Source: Granulicella aggregans
GTDB lineage: Bacteria > Acidobacteriota > Terriglobia > Terriglobales > Acidobacteriaceae
Direction: 5' to 3'
NCBI RefSeq assembly: GCF_025685565.1
Contig: NZ_JAGSYE010000002.1
Span: 1,054,001-1,118,000, forward strand
DNA length: 64,000 bases
The notes under the pieces are model-generated. The model did no database searches. It saw only the letters and a program-made list of their open reading frames with translations, and was not told the origin of the DNA. Shown piece by piece: positions 52,553-60,494 of this stretch. The number at the start of each line of letters is the position of its first letter. The stretch's first letter is position 1. Position numbers and translations under genes: made by a program.

Positions 52553-55500
52553 CTACTTGGCACTGACGATCAGGGTGTAACTCGCAGTGCGAGTGAGGGT
52601 CCCATCAGTAGCAGTGAATATATAGGTATAGGTCCCGGGATATGTTGGCGTGGTGTTCTTGTCGGGGAGGCGGCCAGAACATCCCATGCTGGCGAGGCAG
52701 ATCGCTCCGAAGGCGAGCAGCGCCACGACTACGCGGAGTTGTCTGCGTCCACGACGCGCCGCCCAGAGGATTGCAGCAGTACTCAGCAGCCCAAGAAGAA
52801 TAGTCCAGGAGTTTGAGCCGAAACCGCCATAGCCTATAACCGTGTACTGCGAGGTTGTGGTGATGGTCGCCGGGATGGTGGAGGCCGAACTCAAGGTGAG
52901 GCTGCTCGTAGACGGCACACAGGTTGAACCACTCGTCGTATGGGTGCAGGAAAGATTTACCTGTGCGGAGAAGCCGCCGACCGGAGTGAGAATGATGTCT
53001 GGAGTGACAGCATCGCCGGCAATTACGGACCCCGAGGTTGGGTTGATGGCGATGGTGAAGTCGACACCATTGCCCGTGAGAGCGACCGTGATAACAGAGA
53101 CTCCAGAGGTGATGGTAAGGGTACCGGTCCGGACGCCTGTGGTGGTTGGAGTAAAAACGACCGAGATCGTGCAGCTTCCAAGCGCGGCAAGGGATGAGCC
53201 GCAGGTTGTTGTGTCGGCGTAGTCGCCGCTTATGGCAATGGAAGCGAGAGCGATCGAAGCGTTGGTGGCATTCGTCAGAGTGACGGTCTGGGCTGCTGAA
53301 GATGAGCCTATGTCGATGTTCCCAAAGCTCAGAGATGTGGGCGAAACGCTAAGCTGAGTAACCCCGGTGCCGGTGAGGGTCGATGTCAGTGTGGGGTTTG
53401 AGGTGGAATCCGTCGTGACAGTGAGCAGGCCACTGCGAGCGCCGACCGCGGCTGGAGTGAAGGTCAGCGTAATGGTGCACGTGGCGCTCTCGACGAGAGC
53501 GGAGCAGTTGTTTGTCTGGGTGAAGTCTGAGGCATTCGCTCCCGAAATAGCTACGCCGGTCACATTCACGGTAGACGTAAAGGTTGTGGTGTTGGTGAGA
53601 GTGACGGTCCGGGTGGCGCTTGAACCGATATAGACGGAACCGAAGTCGATAGCCGAGGAAGATATGGACGCTGTCGTGGGAACAGGCGGGATGGTGAACG
53701 CGACGACGAAGCCGTCGTGCGGTGTAAGGCCGGCCGGGGTAGTAGAGTCGTTGGCATCGACTTCGTGGAAGTCGGTGGTGAAGTGCGGCTGTGTTACCTC
53801 AGAGACGTAGGAGGCTAGCGACGCCGAGGCGGTTGACGTGTCTGGCACAGTAGCCGATGCCATGATGTGCTCAAGCACTTCGGCATTGCCCCGTTCGATA
53901 TAGTTGTAGCGGCTTGTGGCGGTAACCTGGGTGGCGAAATCGGTAAGGGGAGAGGTCGTGCTCGTAGGTTCGTAGAGGGTGACAGCGGTTGTGGCAGCAG
54001 GCGATCCGTCGAGGATGCCAGTCACGTCCACATATCCATCGGAAAACTCGAACGAGTTGAGATTTCCAGCGAGAATGACGTTCTGACCATCGTCCTGGTA
54101 GGTTTGGATGAGTGCCGACAGATCCGTCGCCTGGGCGGCACGATGTGCTCGGATGTCGGGGCCAAGCGTGGCATCGCCGATGTTGTCTCGCGAGGTCAAG
54201 TGGGCATCGATGACCGTGACAGGATAGTTCTTCCCCACGCGTACAAACTCTGCCTTGAGCACCAGCGGCGGTCGCTCCCAGAGGGTCGCCGAGCCTCCGC
54301 TGGCCGTGGTGTATGTAGAGGTCTTCTCCACCTGTGTCACGGAATCCGTGAGCACCGTCGCCGACTTCACCAGGAAGCCGAGGTTCAGACTGTCTGAATC
54401 ATTGCCCTGAATCAACGAAGGAGTATAGGTTGTGCTTCCAAGCGAGTTGACGGCGGTGGCAAGGTCGTTCAGCGTGTTGAGATCCTGAACCTCCTGCAGC
54501 GAGAGGATATCCGGCGAACCCAGGGCGTCTACGATGGCGAGAGCGGCTTTCGTGAGACGGCGGGTGTAGGCGGCGGAAGTGACGGCCACGGAGCCGGTGG
54601 TAGCTGCCGTGGTGGAGTAGAAATGATCCAGGTCGAGTGTGCCGACGTGGAAGTGGCTGGAATCGGCGGTGGCTGAGGTGCTGGTCGCGACAGTGCCTCC
54701 AATCGTGCAGACACTGGTGGGGAAGATAAGCAGGCGCGCGTATCCGAGCGTGTAATCGATCAGACCGATGCCCTTGGTCGCACCCACCGTGATGTTGGAA
54801 CCGGTGGTGCAGCTGATACTTTGACCCACTGTGACATTGATCGCGGCGCCGCCGAATGTTGTCGTGTCAATGAGCACTCGTTGCGGATTGCCACCCCAAA
54901 TTGCTACGGTTGAAGGAGCGGTCGCGGGAATGAATTCATCGCCCGCTATCCCCGCCGAGCGGAAGATATGGTTGTTAGTCGACGCGTTTGACGCGAGCGT
55001 GGCCCAGAATTGTCCCGTTGAAGTTTCCGTCTCGGTGGACTCAGTCAGTGTCCCCGTCGTCGGTGCGACAGCGTAAAAGGTCGCGGTGGTGGTCATGCCG
55101 GTGTACTTGAGGGCGTCACCAAACTCCGTGAGGACGGAACCCACCGAGATACTTTGCGTCATGGTGCCGCCCGTCGAAGTGACAGTACAGGAGGTCGGGG
55201 TAACGCCGGTTCCAACGGTGTCGACCGCGACTGTCTGGGTTGTCTTTGTTACTGTTCCAACGACGGTCACGACATTTCCTACGATCCCGCAGGTATCCGT
55301 GACTCCGCTGACCGGGAAGACCGGCATGCCTTCGGCAGTGAGAACCAACGAATCCCAGTCGCCAGAGGGCTCTGAGATATAGATCGTCCCGTTGGTCATG
55401 ACACCCACGACGATGCCGGAGACGGATACGGACTGCCCGAAGTAAGGCGAATAGGGAAGAGTTTCGGTCGCAGCCGTACCGACGGTGGGATTCGACCCCG

Positions 55501-55633
55501 CAACCATAATGTCGTGGATCTGCACCGATGTCTGGGCGCGTGCCGGTAGGTTCACCATCGAAAGACAGACCGTAGCAATGGCTAGAGCGCAAGTGAGGTG
55601 AAGCTTGGGAAACAAGGAACGATCCAACGGCAT
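52553..55633 (-). CDS. Secreted endonuclease/exonuclease/phosphatase-fold protein with anchor-D modules
   Basis: About 1026 residues. ATG 55633 is chosen because GGAG lies 7 nt upstream and a signal peptide follows (LTCALAIATVCLSMVNLPA). The N-terminal part contains an OB-like beta domain seen in extracellular nucleases (GQSVSVSGIVVGVM; YISEPSGDWDSLVL). The EEP domain (about 345-645) shows SPDILSLQEVQDL, VIDAHLTSRDN, ILAGNLNSFEFSDGYVDV and TPHDGFVVAF. The usual GDxN is GNLN here and the usual SDHD is TPHD, so catalysis may be altered. Two choice-of-anchor-D modules follow (about 655-860), then an Ig-like stretch. The C-terminus has a helix (WTILLGLLSTAAILWA), ARRGRRQ, and a second helix ending SMGCSG (Cys985). 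It probably acts on external DNA or phosphodiesters, or has become a binding protein. Confidence 0.78.
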   Translation of the reverse strand: MPLDRSLFPKLHLTCALAIATVCLSMVNLPARAQTSVQIHDIMVAGSNPTVGTAATETLPYSPYFGQSVSVSGIVVGVMTNGTIYISEPSGDWDSLVLTAEGMPVFPVSGVTDTCGIVGNVVTVVGTVTKTTQTVAVDTVGTGVTPTSCTVTSTGGTMTQSISVGSVLTEFGDALKYTGMTTTATFYAVAPTTGTLTESTETETSTGQFWATLASNASTNNHIFRSAGIAGDEFIPATAPSTVAIWGGNPQRVLIDTTTFGGAAINVTVGQSISCTTGSNITVGATKGIGLIDYTLGYARLLIFPTSVCTIGGTVATSTSATADSSHFHVGTLDLDHFYSTTAATTGSVAVTSAAYTRRLTKAALAIVDALGSPDILSLQEVQDLNTLNDLATAVNSLGSTTYTPSLIQGNDSDSLNLGFLVKSATVLTDSVTQVEKTSTYTTASGGSATLWERPPLVLKAEFVRVGKNYPVTVIDAHLTSRDNIGDATLGPDIRAHRAAQATDLSALIQTYQDDGQNVILAGNLNSFEFSDGYVDVTGILDGSPAATTAVTLYEPTSTTSPLTDFATQVTATSRYNYIERGNAEVLEHIMASATVPDTSTASASLASYVSEVTQPHFTTDFHEVDANDSTTPAGLTPHDGFVVAFTIPPVPTTASISSSAIDFGSVYIGSSATRTVTLTNTTTFTSTVNVTGVAISGANASDFTQTNNCSALVESATCTITLTFTPAAVGARSGLLTVTTDSTSNPTLTSTLTGTGVTQLSVSPTSLSFGNIDIGSSSAAQTVTLTNATNASIALASIAISGDYADTTTCGSSLAALGSCTISVVFTPTTTGVRTGTLTITSGVSVITVALTGNGVDFTIAINPTSGSVIAGDAVTPDIILTPVGGFSAQVNLSCTHTTSGSTCVPSTSSLTLSSASTIPATITTTSQYTVIGYGGFGSNSWTILLGLLSTAAILWAARRGRRQLRVVVALLAFGAICLASMGCSGRLPDKNTTPTYPGTYTYIFTATDGTLTRTASYTLIVSAK

Positions 55634-55997
55634 GCAGGGTCTCCGACTATGACTGAACGGAAGGCGCAAATCTGTCGCTGCGAACGTGAATCGCCTCGGC
55701 TTGGCCACCGATTTCAAGAACTCAATGTGGGAGACGCGCTATTCAAAATCGCGGGTTACGCGCTTGTCAGACATTTGCTGACCACAGCCAGAATTTCTCG
55801 CAACTCCGCGTAACCTGCCGCGCAAGAGTTAGCGTCTTCTTCCGTGAGCCCTACAAAGTGGATGTCTTGTCTGGGTTCGCCATGGTACAGACTGCGCGGA
55901 AAGTCTCAGATGGGCTGATCGATCCGCCTCAGAGAGTGCGAAGAACCGGCACCACTGTAACCCGCCAACGCCTTATCCTCGTCCCACAAGGAAGCCT
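55634..55997. other. Divergent gap, nuclease-like gene / sigma factor gene
   Basis: A 364-bp stretch with no supported gene. Promoters for both directions must lie here, but no confident -35/-10 pair was seen. The right end carries AAGGAAG (55988-55994), the ribosome site of the sigma gene. Confidence 0.35.
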
Positions 55998-56582
55998 ATG
56001 CAAGTTGCCAACCAAGCATCTATGATCTACGAGGGCAGCACCCAGGTGAGCTTCATCTCTGAACTGGATGACATCGATTCCCTCGTCCGCCTCTATCGCC
56101 CGAGGGTGTTGCGTTATGTCGCCTTCTCGATTGGAGACCAGGACATCGCGGAGACCATCACTCAGGATTGTTTCCTCAAGGCGTATAACGGACGCGCATC
56201 ATTTCGTGGCGACTCCGCAGTCAGCACATGGTTGTTCAGCATCGCAAACAACCTGATTCGGGATCAGCTTCGCACCAAGAAGTTTCAATTCTGGCGAAAG
56301 GCTGCCGCAACCTCGTTAGATGTGACGGAGATGGCATCCTTTCTGCCCAGCGAAGGATCTTCCGCAGAAGCTAGAATATTGGCTCAGGAGAAGGCGAAGC
56401 AGGTAGCTTCCGTTGTCGAGAAACTTTCAACGAACCAACGCAGAGTTTTTATCCTAAGATTCTCCGAGGAGCTTGATGTGGCTGAGATCGCCGAGGTGAC
56501 AGGTATGCCCGTAAATACGGTGAAGACGCACCTGCGCCGGGCCATCACCACGGTTCGAGCAAAGGTAGGAGGTCGAGTATGA
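55998..56582 (+). CDS. ECF RNA polymerase sigma factor
   Basis: A 194-residue sigma-70-family factor of the extracytoplasmic-function class. Region 2 spans about 28-95 (LVRLYRPRVLRYVAFSIGDQ, TQDCFLKAYNGRASFRG, STWLFSIANNLIRDQL), which binds core polymerase and the -10 element. Region 4 spans about 135-190 (VVEKLSTNQRRVFILRFSEE, EIAEVTGMPVNTVKTHLRRA), whose helix-turn-helix reads the -35 element. There is no region 3, as expected. The stop overlaps the start of the anti-sigma gene (ATGA, 56579-56582), a typical sigma/anti-sigma arrangement with translational coupling. With the Spy-like third gene this looks like an envelope-stress regulon core that may control itself. Confidence 0.93.
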   Translation: MQVANQASMIYEGSTQVSFISELDDIDSLVRLYRPRVLRYVAFSIGDQDIAETITQDCFLKAYNGRASFRGDSAVSTWLFSIANNLIRDQLRTKKFQFWRKAAATSLDVTEMASFLPSEGSSAEARILAQEKAKQVASVVEKLSTNQRRVFILRFSEELDVAEIAEVTGMPVNTVKTHLRRAITTVRAKVGGRV

Positions 56583-57085
56583 GCACACTCCAATCCGCGC
56601 ACCTGACCGAAGAGCAGATCGCGGAGTGCCTCCTTCAGTCTGATCCTCCGGCTGAGTTCGAGACCCACCTCGCCGAATGCCAGTCCTGCCGTGAAGAGAT
56701 CAGCGGTTTCATGACTTCGGTCGACCACTTTAGCCGGGCGTCCCTCGCGTGGAGTGAGAGCCAGCCCGCGGTCAGCCTGCGGGCCCGGGTTCGCGAGAGC
56801 TCGCACCCCGTCTTTACCGTTCCTTTACGATGGGCCCTTGCGATGGCCATGCTGCTGGTCATTGCATTGCCTTTGCTGCGGCATAAGCTCACCGCCAAGC
56901 CGGACTTGCAAACAGTAAATTTGGTTGAAGGCGACTCTGAGGCCCAGATCGCTCAGGATAATGTTCTTATGCAGTCCGTGGATTCTGCGCTTGCTGCGGA
57001 TGAAGCCTCTCCTCTCGCGGAGTATGACATCGTCGATCAATCGCAGCTGCACAATCCAACAAGACGAACCGTGAGAAGTCGATGA
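56579..57085 (+). CDS. Zinc-finger anti-sigma factor, membrane-anchored
   Basis: A 168-residue anti-sigma factor. The N-terminal ZAS motif is clear: His30, Cys34 and Cys37 (ETHLAECQSC), in an acidic helical region that would grip sigma regions 2 and 4. A single transmembrane helix lies at about 83-100 (RWALAMAMLLVIALPLLR). The outer part, about 65 residues, is acidic and likely disordered (LVEGDSEAQIAQDNVLMQSV). It overlaps the sigma gene by 4 nt and the Spy-like gene by 4 nt, so the three are translationally coupled. Release of sigma would follow redox loss of zinc or proteolysis, by family knowledge. Confidence 0.87.
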   Translation: MSTLQSAHLTEEQIAECLLQSDPPAEFETHLAECQSCREEISGFMTSVDHFSRASLAWSESQPAVSLRARVRESSHPVFTVPLRWALAMAMLLVIALPLLRHKLTAKPDLQTVNLVEGDSEAQIAQDNVLMQSVDSALAADEASPLAEYDIVDQSQLHNPTRRTVRSR

Positions 57086-57666
57086 AGATCTTCAGAATTG
57101 GTCCATTTCGACGCACTATTCTGCTTATCGGCTGCGCATGTGCTCTGGCGGTCGGAGCCCGAGCGCAGGGGAAGCCGCCAGGCGGCCCTCCGCCTCCCGG
57201 GGGGCCGGGAGGCCCTGGTGGGCCAGGTGGACTAAACGGTGGAGGGCCAGGTGGCTCTCCGATGCCAGGTGCAAACGGTAAAGTCGCTGGCTCCGGAAAA
57301 GCAGACAATGGGACGCGATCGGCTTTACAGTTCGGTCCTCCAGGCCGTTGGTGGGACGACAAGGCAACCGTAAGGGCAGTCGGTCTGAGCAACGATCAGC
57401 AGAAGAGGATGGATTCGATCTTCGATTCGCATAAGGCCGCGATTGTCGACAGCTACAAAGCTCTCCTAAATGAGCGCGCGAAGCTTGAGGCAGTCAGCAA
57501 GGGGCCGCAAGTGGATCAGTCTCGGGTGTTCGCGCAGATCGACGCTGTCAACCAGGCCCGATCTGTGCTCCAGAAGGCGAACTCGCAGATGCTGCTTGAG
57601 ATCCGCCAACAGATGGACCCTCAACAGCTTGAAAAGCTAGGCAAAGTTGCGGCGAACGAACCGTGA
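57082..57666 (+). CDS. Spy/CpxP-like periplasmic protein with Gly/Pro-rich segment
   Basis: A 194-residue exported protein. Signal peptide about 1-28 (TILLIGCACALAVGARA). Residues 30-66 are Gly/Pro-rich (GPGGPGGPGGLNGGGPGG), then a helical part begins with VGLSNDQQKRMDSIFDSHKA and ends with LLEIRQQMDPQQLEKLGKVA, matching the paired LTxxQ-type helices of Spy/CpxP/CnrX-like stress proteins. Those act as periplasmic chaperones or metal/stress sensors. The start overlaps the anti-sigma stop (ATGA, 57082-57085), so it may act as the sensor that tells the anti-sigma protein about envelope state. A similar protein is encoded at the right end of the window on the other strand. Confidence 0.78.
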   Translation: MKIFRIGPFRRTILLIGCACALAVGARAQGKPPGGPPPPGGPGGPGGPGGLNGGGPGGSPMPGANGKVAGSGKADNGTRSALQFGPPGRWWDDKATVRAVGLSNDQQKRMDSIFDSHKAAIVDSYKALLNERAKLEAVSKGPQVDQSRVFAQIDAVNQARSVLQKANSQMLLEIRQQMDPQQLEKLGKVAANEP

Positions 57667-57693
57667 CGGCATTCTCCTAAGCCAAGGCTTCGG

Positions 57694-58680
57694 TCATGGC
57701 TCCAGGCCCTCAGCTTCCCGGATTGCCCGGTCGATGAGGGATCTCCGATGAGGAATCGGCGTCCCTTTAAGGACATACGTAAATCCAAAATAGCCAGTAT
57801 CGATCCGAAATCGAAGGCTGCGATTGTAGTAGCTCTGAAAGATCCAGTGTTCGGTGAGAGGAATACTCATCGAACTCGTGAATCCGTTATCCTCGCTGAT
57901 CTTACGACCCGTCACCACTTCCATAGACGGATGCCCGGGCTGTCCAGGCTGTGAGAGGCTCGAATATATCTTCTGATCGCCGAGCGGGAGCTGCTCGTAC
58001 GCGAGCGATCGGAAGTACATTCTGCGGGGAAGGATGATGCCGAAGCCAGCTTGAAAGTGAGCGATCGGCCCCAGGGAACTGTAGTCCTTGGTGACCAACT
58101 GATTGAAGAGCGTCGATGAATCCCCTCCCCCGGCATCGACGATAAGACCGGTTCGCCGCAGATACTTCTCGACGTGTTCGCTCAAATCGAACGTGACCCT
58201 GCCAGTGCTCAGACCACTCGCCTTATCCCCCGTTGGCGCCGTCAGCGAAGCGGTCGAAGTAGTCAGAAGGCCGCGGGGATTGAATCTCCCATGGAATCCA
58301 AACAATGTGTCACCGATCACCCCGTTGCTTGATACAAGCGGTTCCGAGGTAGAGGTCATTGGGTTCTGATTGGACGCCAGCCGGTAAGGATAAAACGTGA
58401 AACTTGCGTCGGTCGACCAGCGATGCGAAAACTCATAACTCAAGCCCGGCGTTATGGCCTGGTACCACCCAATCGACGAATCGTGGATGCCAGCGAAAGC
58501 GACACCGCCATTCATGCCTTTCAGCCATACGGCCGAAGTTGGCACCTGATTCACCTGCTGTATCGGCTCCTGCTGGTTCGCTGCGGTAGCGCTGCCCGGT
58601 GACTGCGCATCCGCTCTCAACCAGAAGAGTCCAAGCGCGATGGACCAGGCAAATCGAGTGAAAACTAACCGCAATGCCAT
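57694..58680 (-). CDS. Outer-membrane beta-barrel-like protein of unknown function
   Basis: A 328-residue exported protein. Signal peptide: FTRFAWSIALGLFWLRADA, ending before QSPGS. The mature part is rich in alternating beta strands with aromatic ends (RWSTDASFTFYPYRLASNQN; HWIFQSYYNRSLRFRIDTGY; FGFTYVLKG), the pattern of an outer-membrane barrel. Gln/Pro-rich residues follow the leader (AANQQEPIQQVNQV). ATG 58680 has AAGGGGGA very close upstream. It converges on the sigma/anti-sigma/Spy operon, with 27 bp between stops. Family not recognised; a porin-like or transport role is only possible. Confidence 0.65.
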   Translation of the reverse strand: MALRLVFTRFAWSIALGLFWLRADAQSPGSATAANQQEPIQQVNQVPTSAVWLKGMNGGVAFAGIHDSSIGWYQAITPGLSYEFSHRWSTDASFTFYPYRLASNQNPMTSTSEPLVSSNGVIGDTLFGFHGRFNPRGLLTTSTASLTAPTGDKASGLSTGRVTFDLSEHVEKYLRRTGLIVDAGGGDSSTLFNQLVTKDYSSLGPIAHFQAGFGIILPRRMYFRSLAYEQLPLGDQKIYSSLSQPGQPGHPSMEVVTGRKISEDNGFTSSMSIPLTEHWIFQSYYNRSLRFRIDTGYFGFTYVLKGTPIPHRRSLIDRAIREAEGLEP

Positions 58681-58959
58681 TCCCCCTTACTCATTCTAAC
58701 GGTTGAGGGAGGCAGTCAGACATTGCACCATCGTGCCTTCAGAGCGCCTTCAAATCGCCAATCCATTCATTTTGGCTCCATGTCTATGCGCCGAGGCTAT
58801 GCACATGAGTTCCCACTACCGCTGCTACCCGGCGATTGCTGCGCGGCATTTATGCGTTCTGCGAGCGAAGGCACCTGTAATCCCCCGTTGTGCGATTCCC
58901 GTCAACTGAAGTGCTGCGACGCGTGTGGCAGCGATCTCGAAGCCGTTTAGGAATGCCCC

Positions 58960-60360
58960 ATGCTGGTTCCACATGCCGAAGAAAATGCCCCGTTTGCGAG
59001 CTGCTGCAGCATGCCGATGAGCGCTGTGTCGCATCGCTGTAAGTCTCCTTTTAGTCAATCTGGCGTCAGGCCTGCGCAAGCAGCAACCTACTATGTAAAA
59101 CCGAATCCCGTGGACAGTCATATCTCGTTGCGTCGTCGCATGGTGGCCGCGGTCTTTTGCATCGTCGCAACTGCGAGCCTCGTCGTCTTGGCTCGGCTAC
59201 ACTTCAGCCCCATTGGGTGGGATCTGGATGTATATACCAACGCACTCCGTTCGGTCACTGGAGGTCATGACCCATACGCTGATGGCATCGCTATCCAGCG
59301 TGCCTTCCATGATTCAGGCAAGTCGAACGCCCCCGATGCAATGCCGCCATACACGTATGTGTACTCGCCGTTGACACTCCCACTCCTGCGGGGAGCTGGG
59401 CACTTCCCTCTCTGGCTAAGCGGAAGCGTTTATTGGATGCTTTACGAACTTGGTTTTCTCGCAGCCGTGTGGACTGGCTTGCAACTGACGACAACTCAAG
59501 AGCGCAGAGTCTTCCTGCTCTTGGCTCCCTTCGCAGCCTTTTTCCCGGGACTGCTGCAGACCAACGTGATCTTCAGCGGAAATTTGGCTTACGTCCTCTA
59601 TGGACTTGTCCTTGCATCAGCCGTGCTGGGTTGGAGAAACCAGGAATGGCTCCCGTTTTACGCCACGGTCCTCTTTGCCTCCTGCTTCAAAGCGCCCATG
59701 CTGAGCTTGGTACTGATTGCACCACTCTCCGCCCGGCGGCAATGGCTCTCTTCCGGTAGTACGATGGCTGCGGGGCTGCTGCTGTTCGCGGTGCAGGCTC
59801 TTCTTTGGCCGACGGAGTTTCACAGCTACTTGCAGGCGGTCGAGTTGCAGTTCAGCTACAACCACGATTTCGGGATCAGCCCGTCAGGCCTGTTAGGAAG
59901 CGCGCTCTTCTACTTTCATCTCCCGTACGCAACAGCCTCACTCATCTTGTACGGGGTATACGCGGTACCCCTTCTGGCAACTCTTTTCTGGCTATCGCGC
60001 CAGTTTCTCGCGGGCAGCTTGACCCTAGCTCACTGGGCTCCGGTGATGTTGATTGGGGTAGTTCTTCTAAACCCACGAATCAAGGAGTATGACACCGCCC
60101 CACTCAGCTTGCCGATAGCGCTCGTGGTGTGGCGATTATTTGCGCGCAAGAACAGCTTCGGCCGGACCGTTTTAGAAGCATCACTGTTCTTTCTCACGAT
60201 CAACGCATTTGTCACGAATGTCGACGGGCTATGGAAGCCGGTCGCGGGCCTGCTTCTCTTGGCGTCATTCATTGGGGGCGTATGGCAGTTGGCCGTGGAT
60301 CGAGCCGGGGCCCCCAGAACTCTGCGGCGTCACCGCGGGGCGGCCTCCGCCTGGGCTTAA
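58960..60360 (+). CDS. GT87/DUF2029-type multi-span membrane glycosyltransferase
   Basis: A 466-residue integral membrane protein of the GT-C type. From ATG 58960 (AGGA 8 nt upstream) there is a 50-residue extension of doubtful reality; GTG 59110 would give a start right before the first helix (MVAAVFCIVATASLVVLARL). After it comes GWDLDVYTNALRSVTGGHDP, whose Asp pair sits in the first outer loop as in GT-C enzymes, then YTYVYSPLTLPLLR and about ten hydrophobic helices. DUF2029/GT87 proteins transfer sugars from polyprenyl-phosphate donors, often mannose or arabinose. The next gene's C-terminal half is a close paralogue, so the pair arose by duplication. Product polymer unknown. Confidence 0.82.
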   Translation: MLVPHAEENAPFASCCSMPMSAVSHRCKSPFSQSGVRPAQAATYYVKPNPVDSHISLRRRMVAAVFCIVATASLVVLARLHFSPIGWDLDVYTNALRSVTGGHDPYADGIAIQRAFHDSGKSNAPDAMPPYTYVYSPLTLPLLRGAGHFPLWLSGSVYWMLYELGFLAAVWTGLQLTTTQERRVFLLLAPFAAFFPGLLQTNVIFSGNLAYVLYGLVLASAVLGWRNQEWLPFYATVLFASCFKAPMLSLVLIAPLSARRQWLSSGSTMAAGLLLFAVQALLWPTEFHSYLQAVELQFSYNHDFGISPSGLLGSALFYFHLPYATASLILYGVYAVPLLATLFWLSRQFLAGSLTLAHWAPVMLIGVVLLNPRIKEYDTAPLSLPIALVVWRLFARKNSFGRTVLEASLFFLTINAFVTNVDGLWKPVAGLLLLASFIGGVWQLAVDRAGAPRTLRRHRGAASAWA

Positions 60361-60494
60361 CAGCGCACTCGAAATGCTGATTCAATTGTGCGCCGCCCGC
60401 TCCTCTTTCTACCAAATGACAAACATTTGCCCATGTTTGGATGCAGTCGGCCGGAAAGCCGCGACTTCCAGATGATGAGCAGACTGGAGAATCC

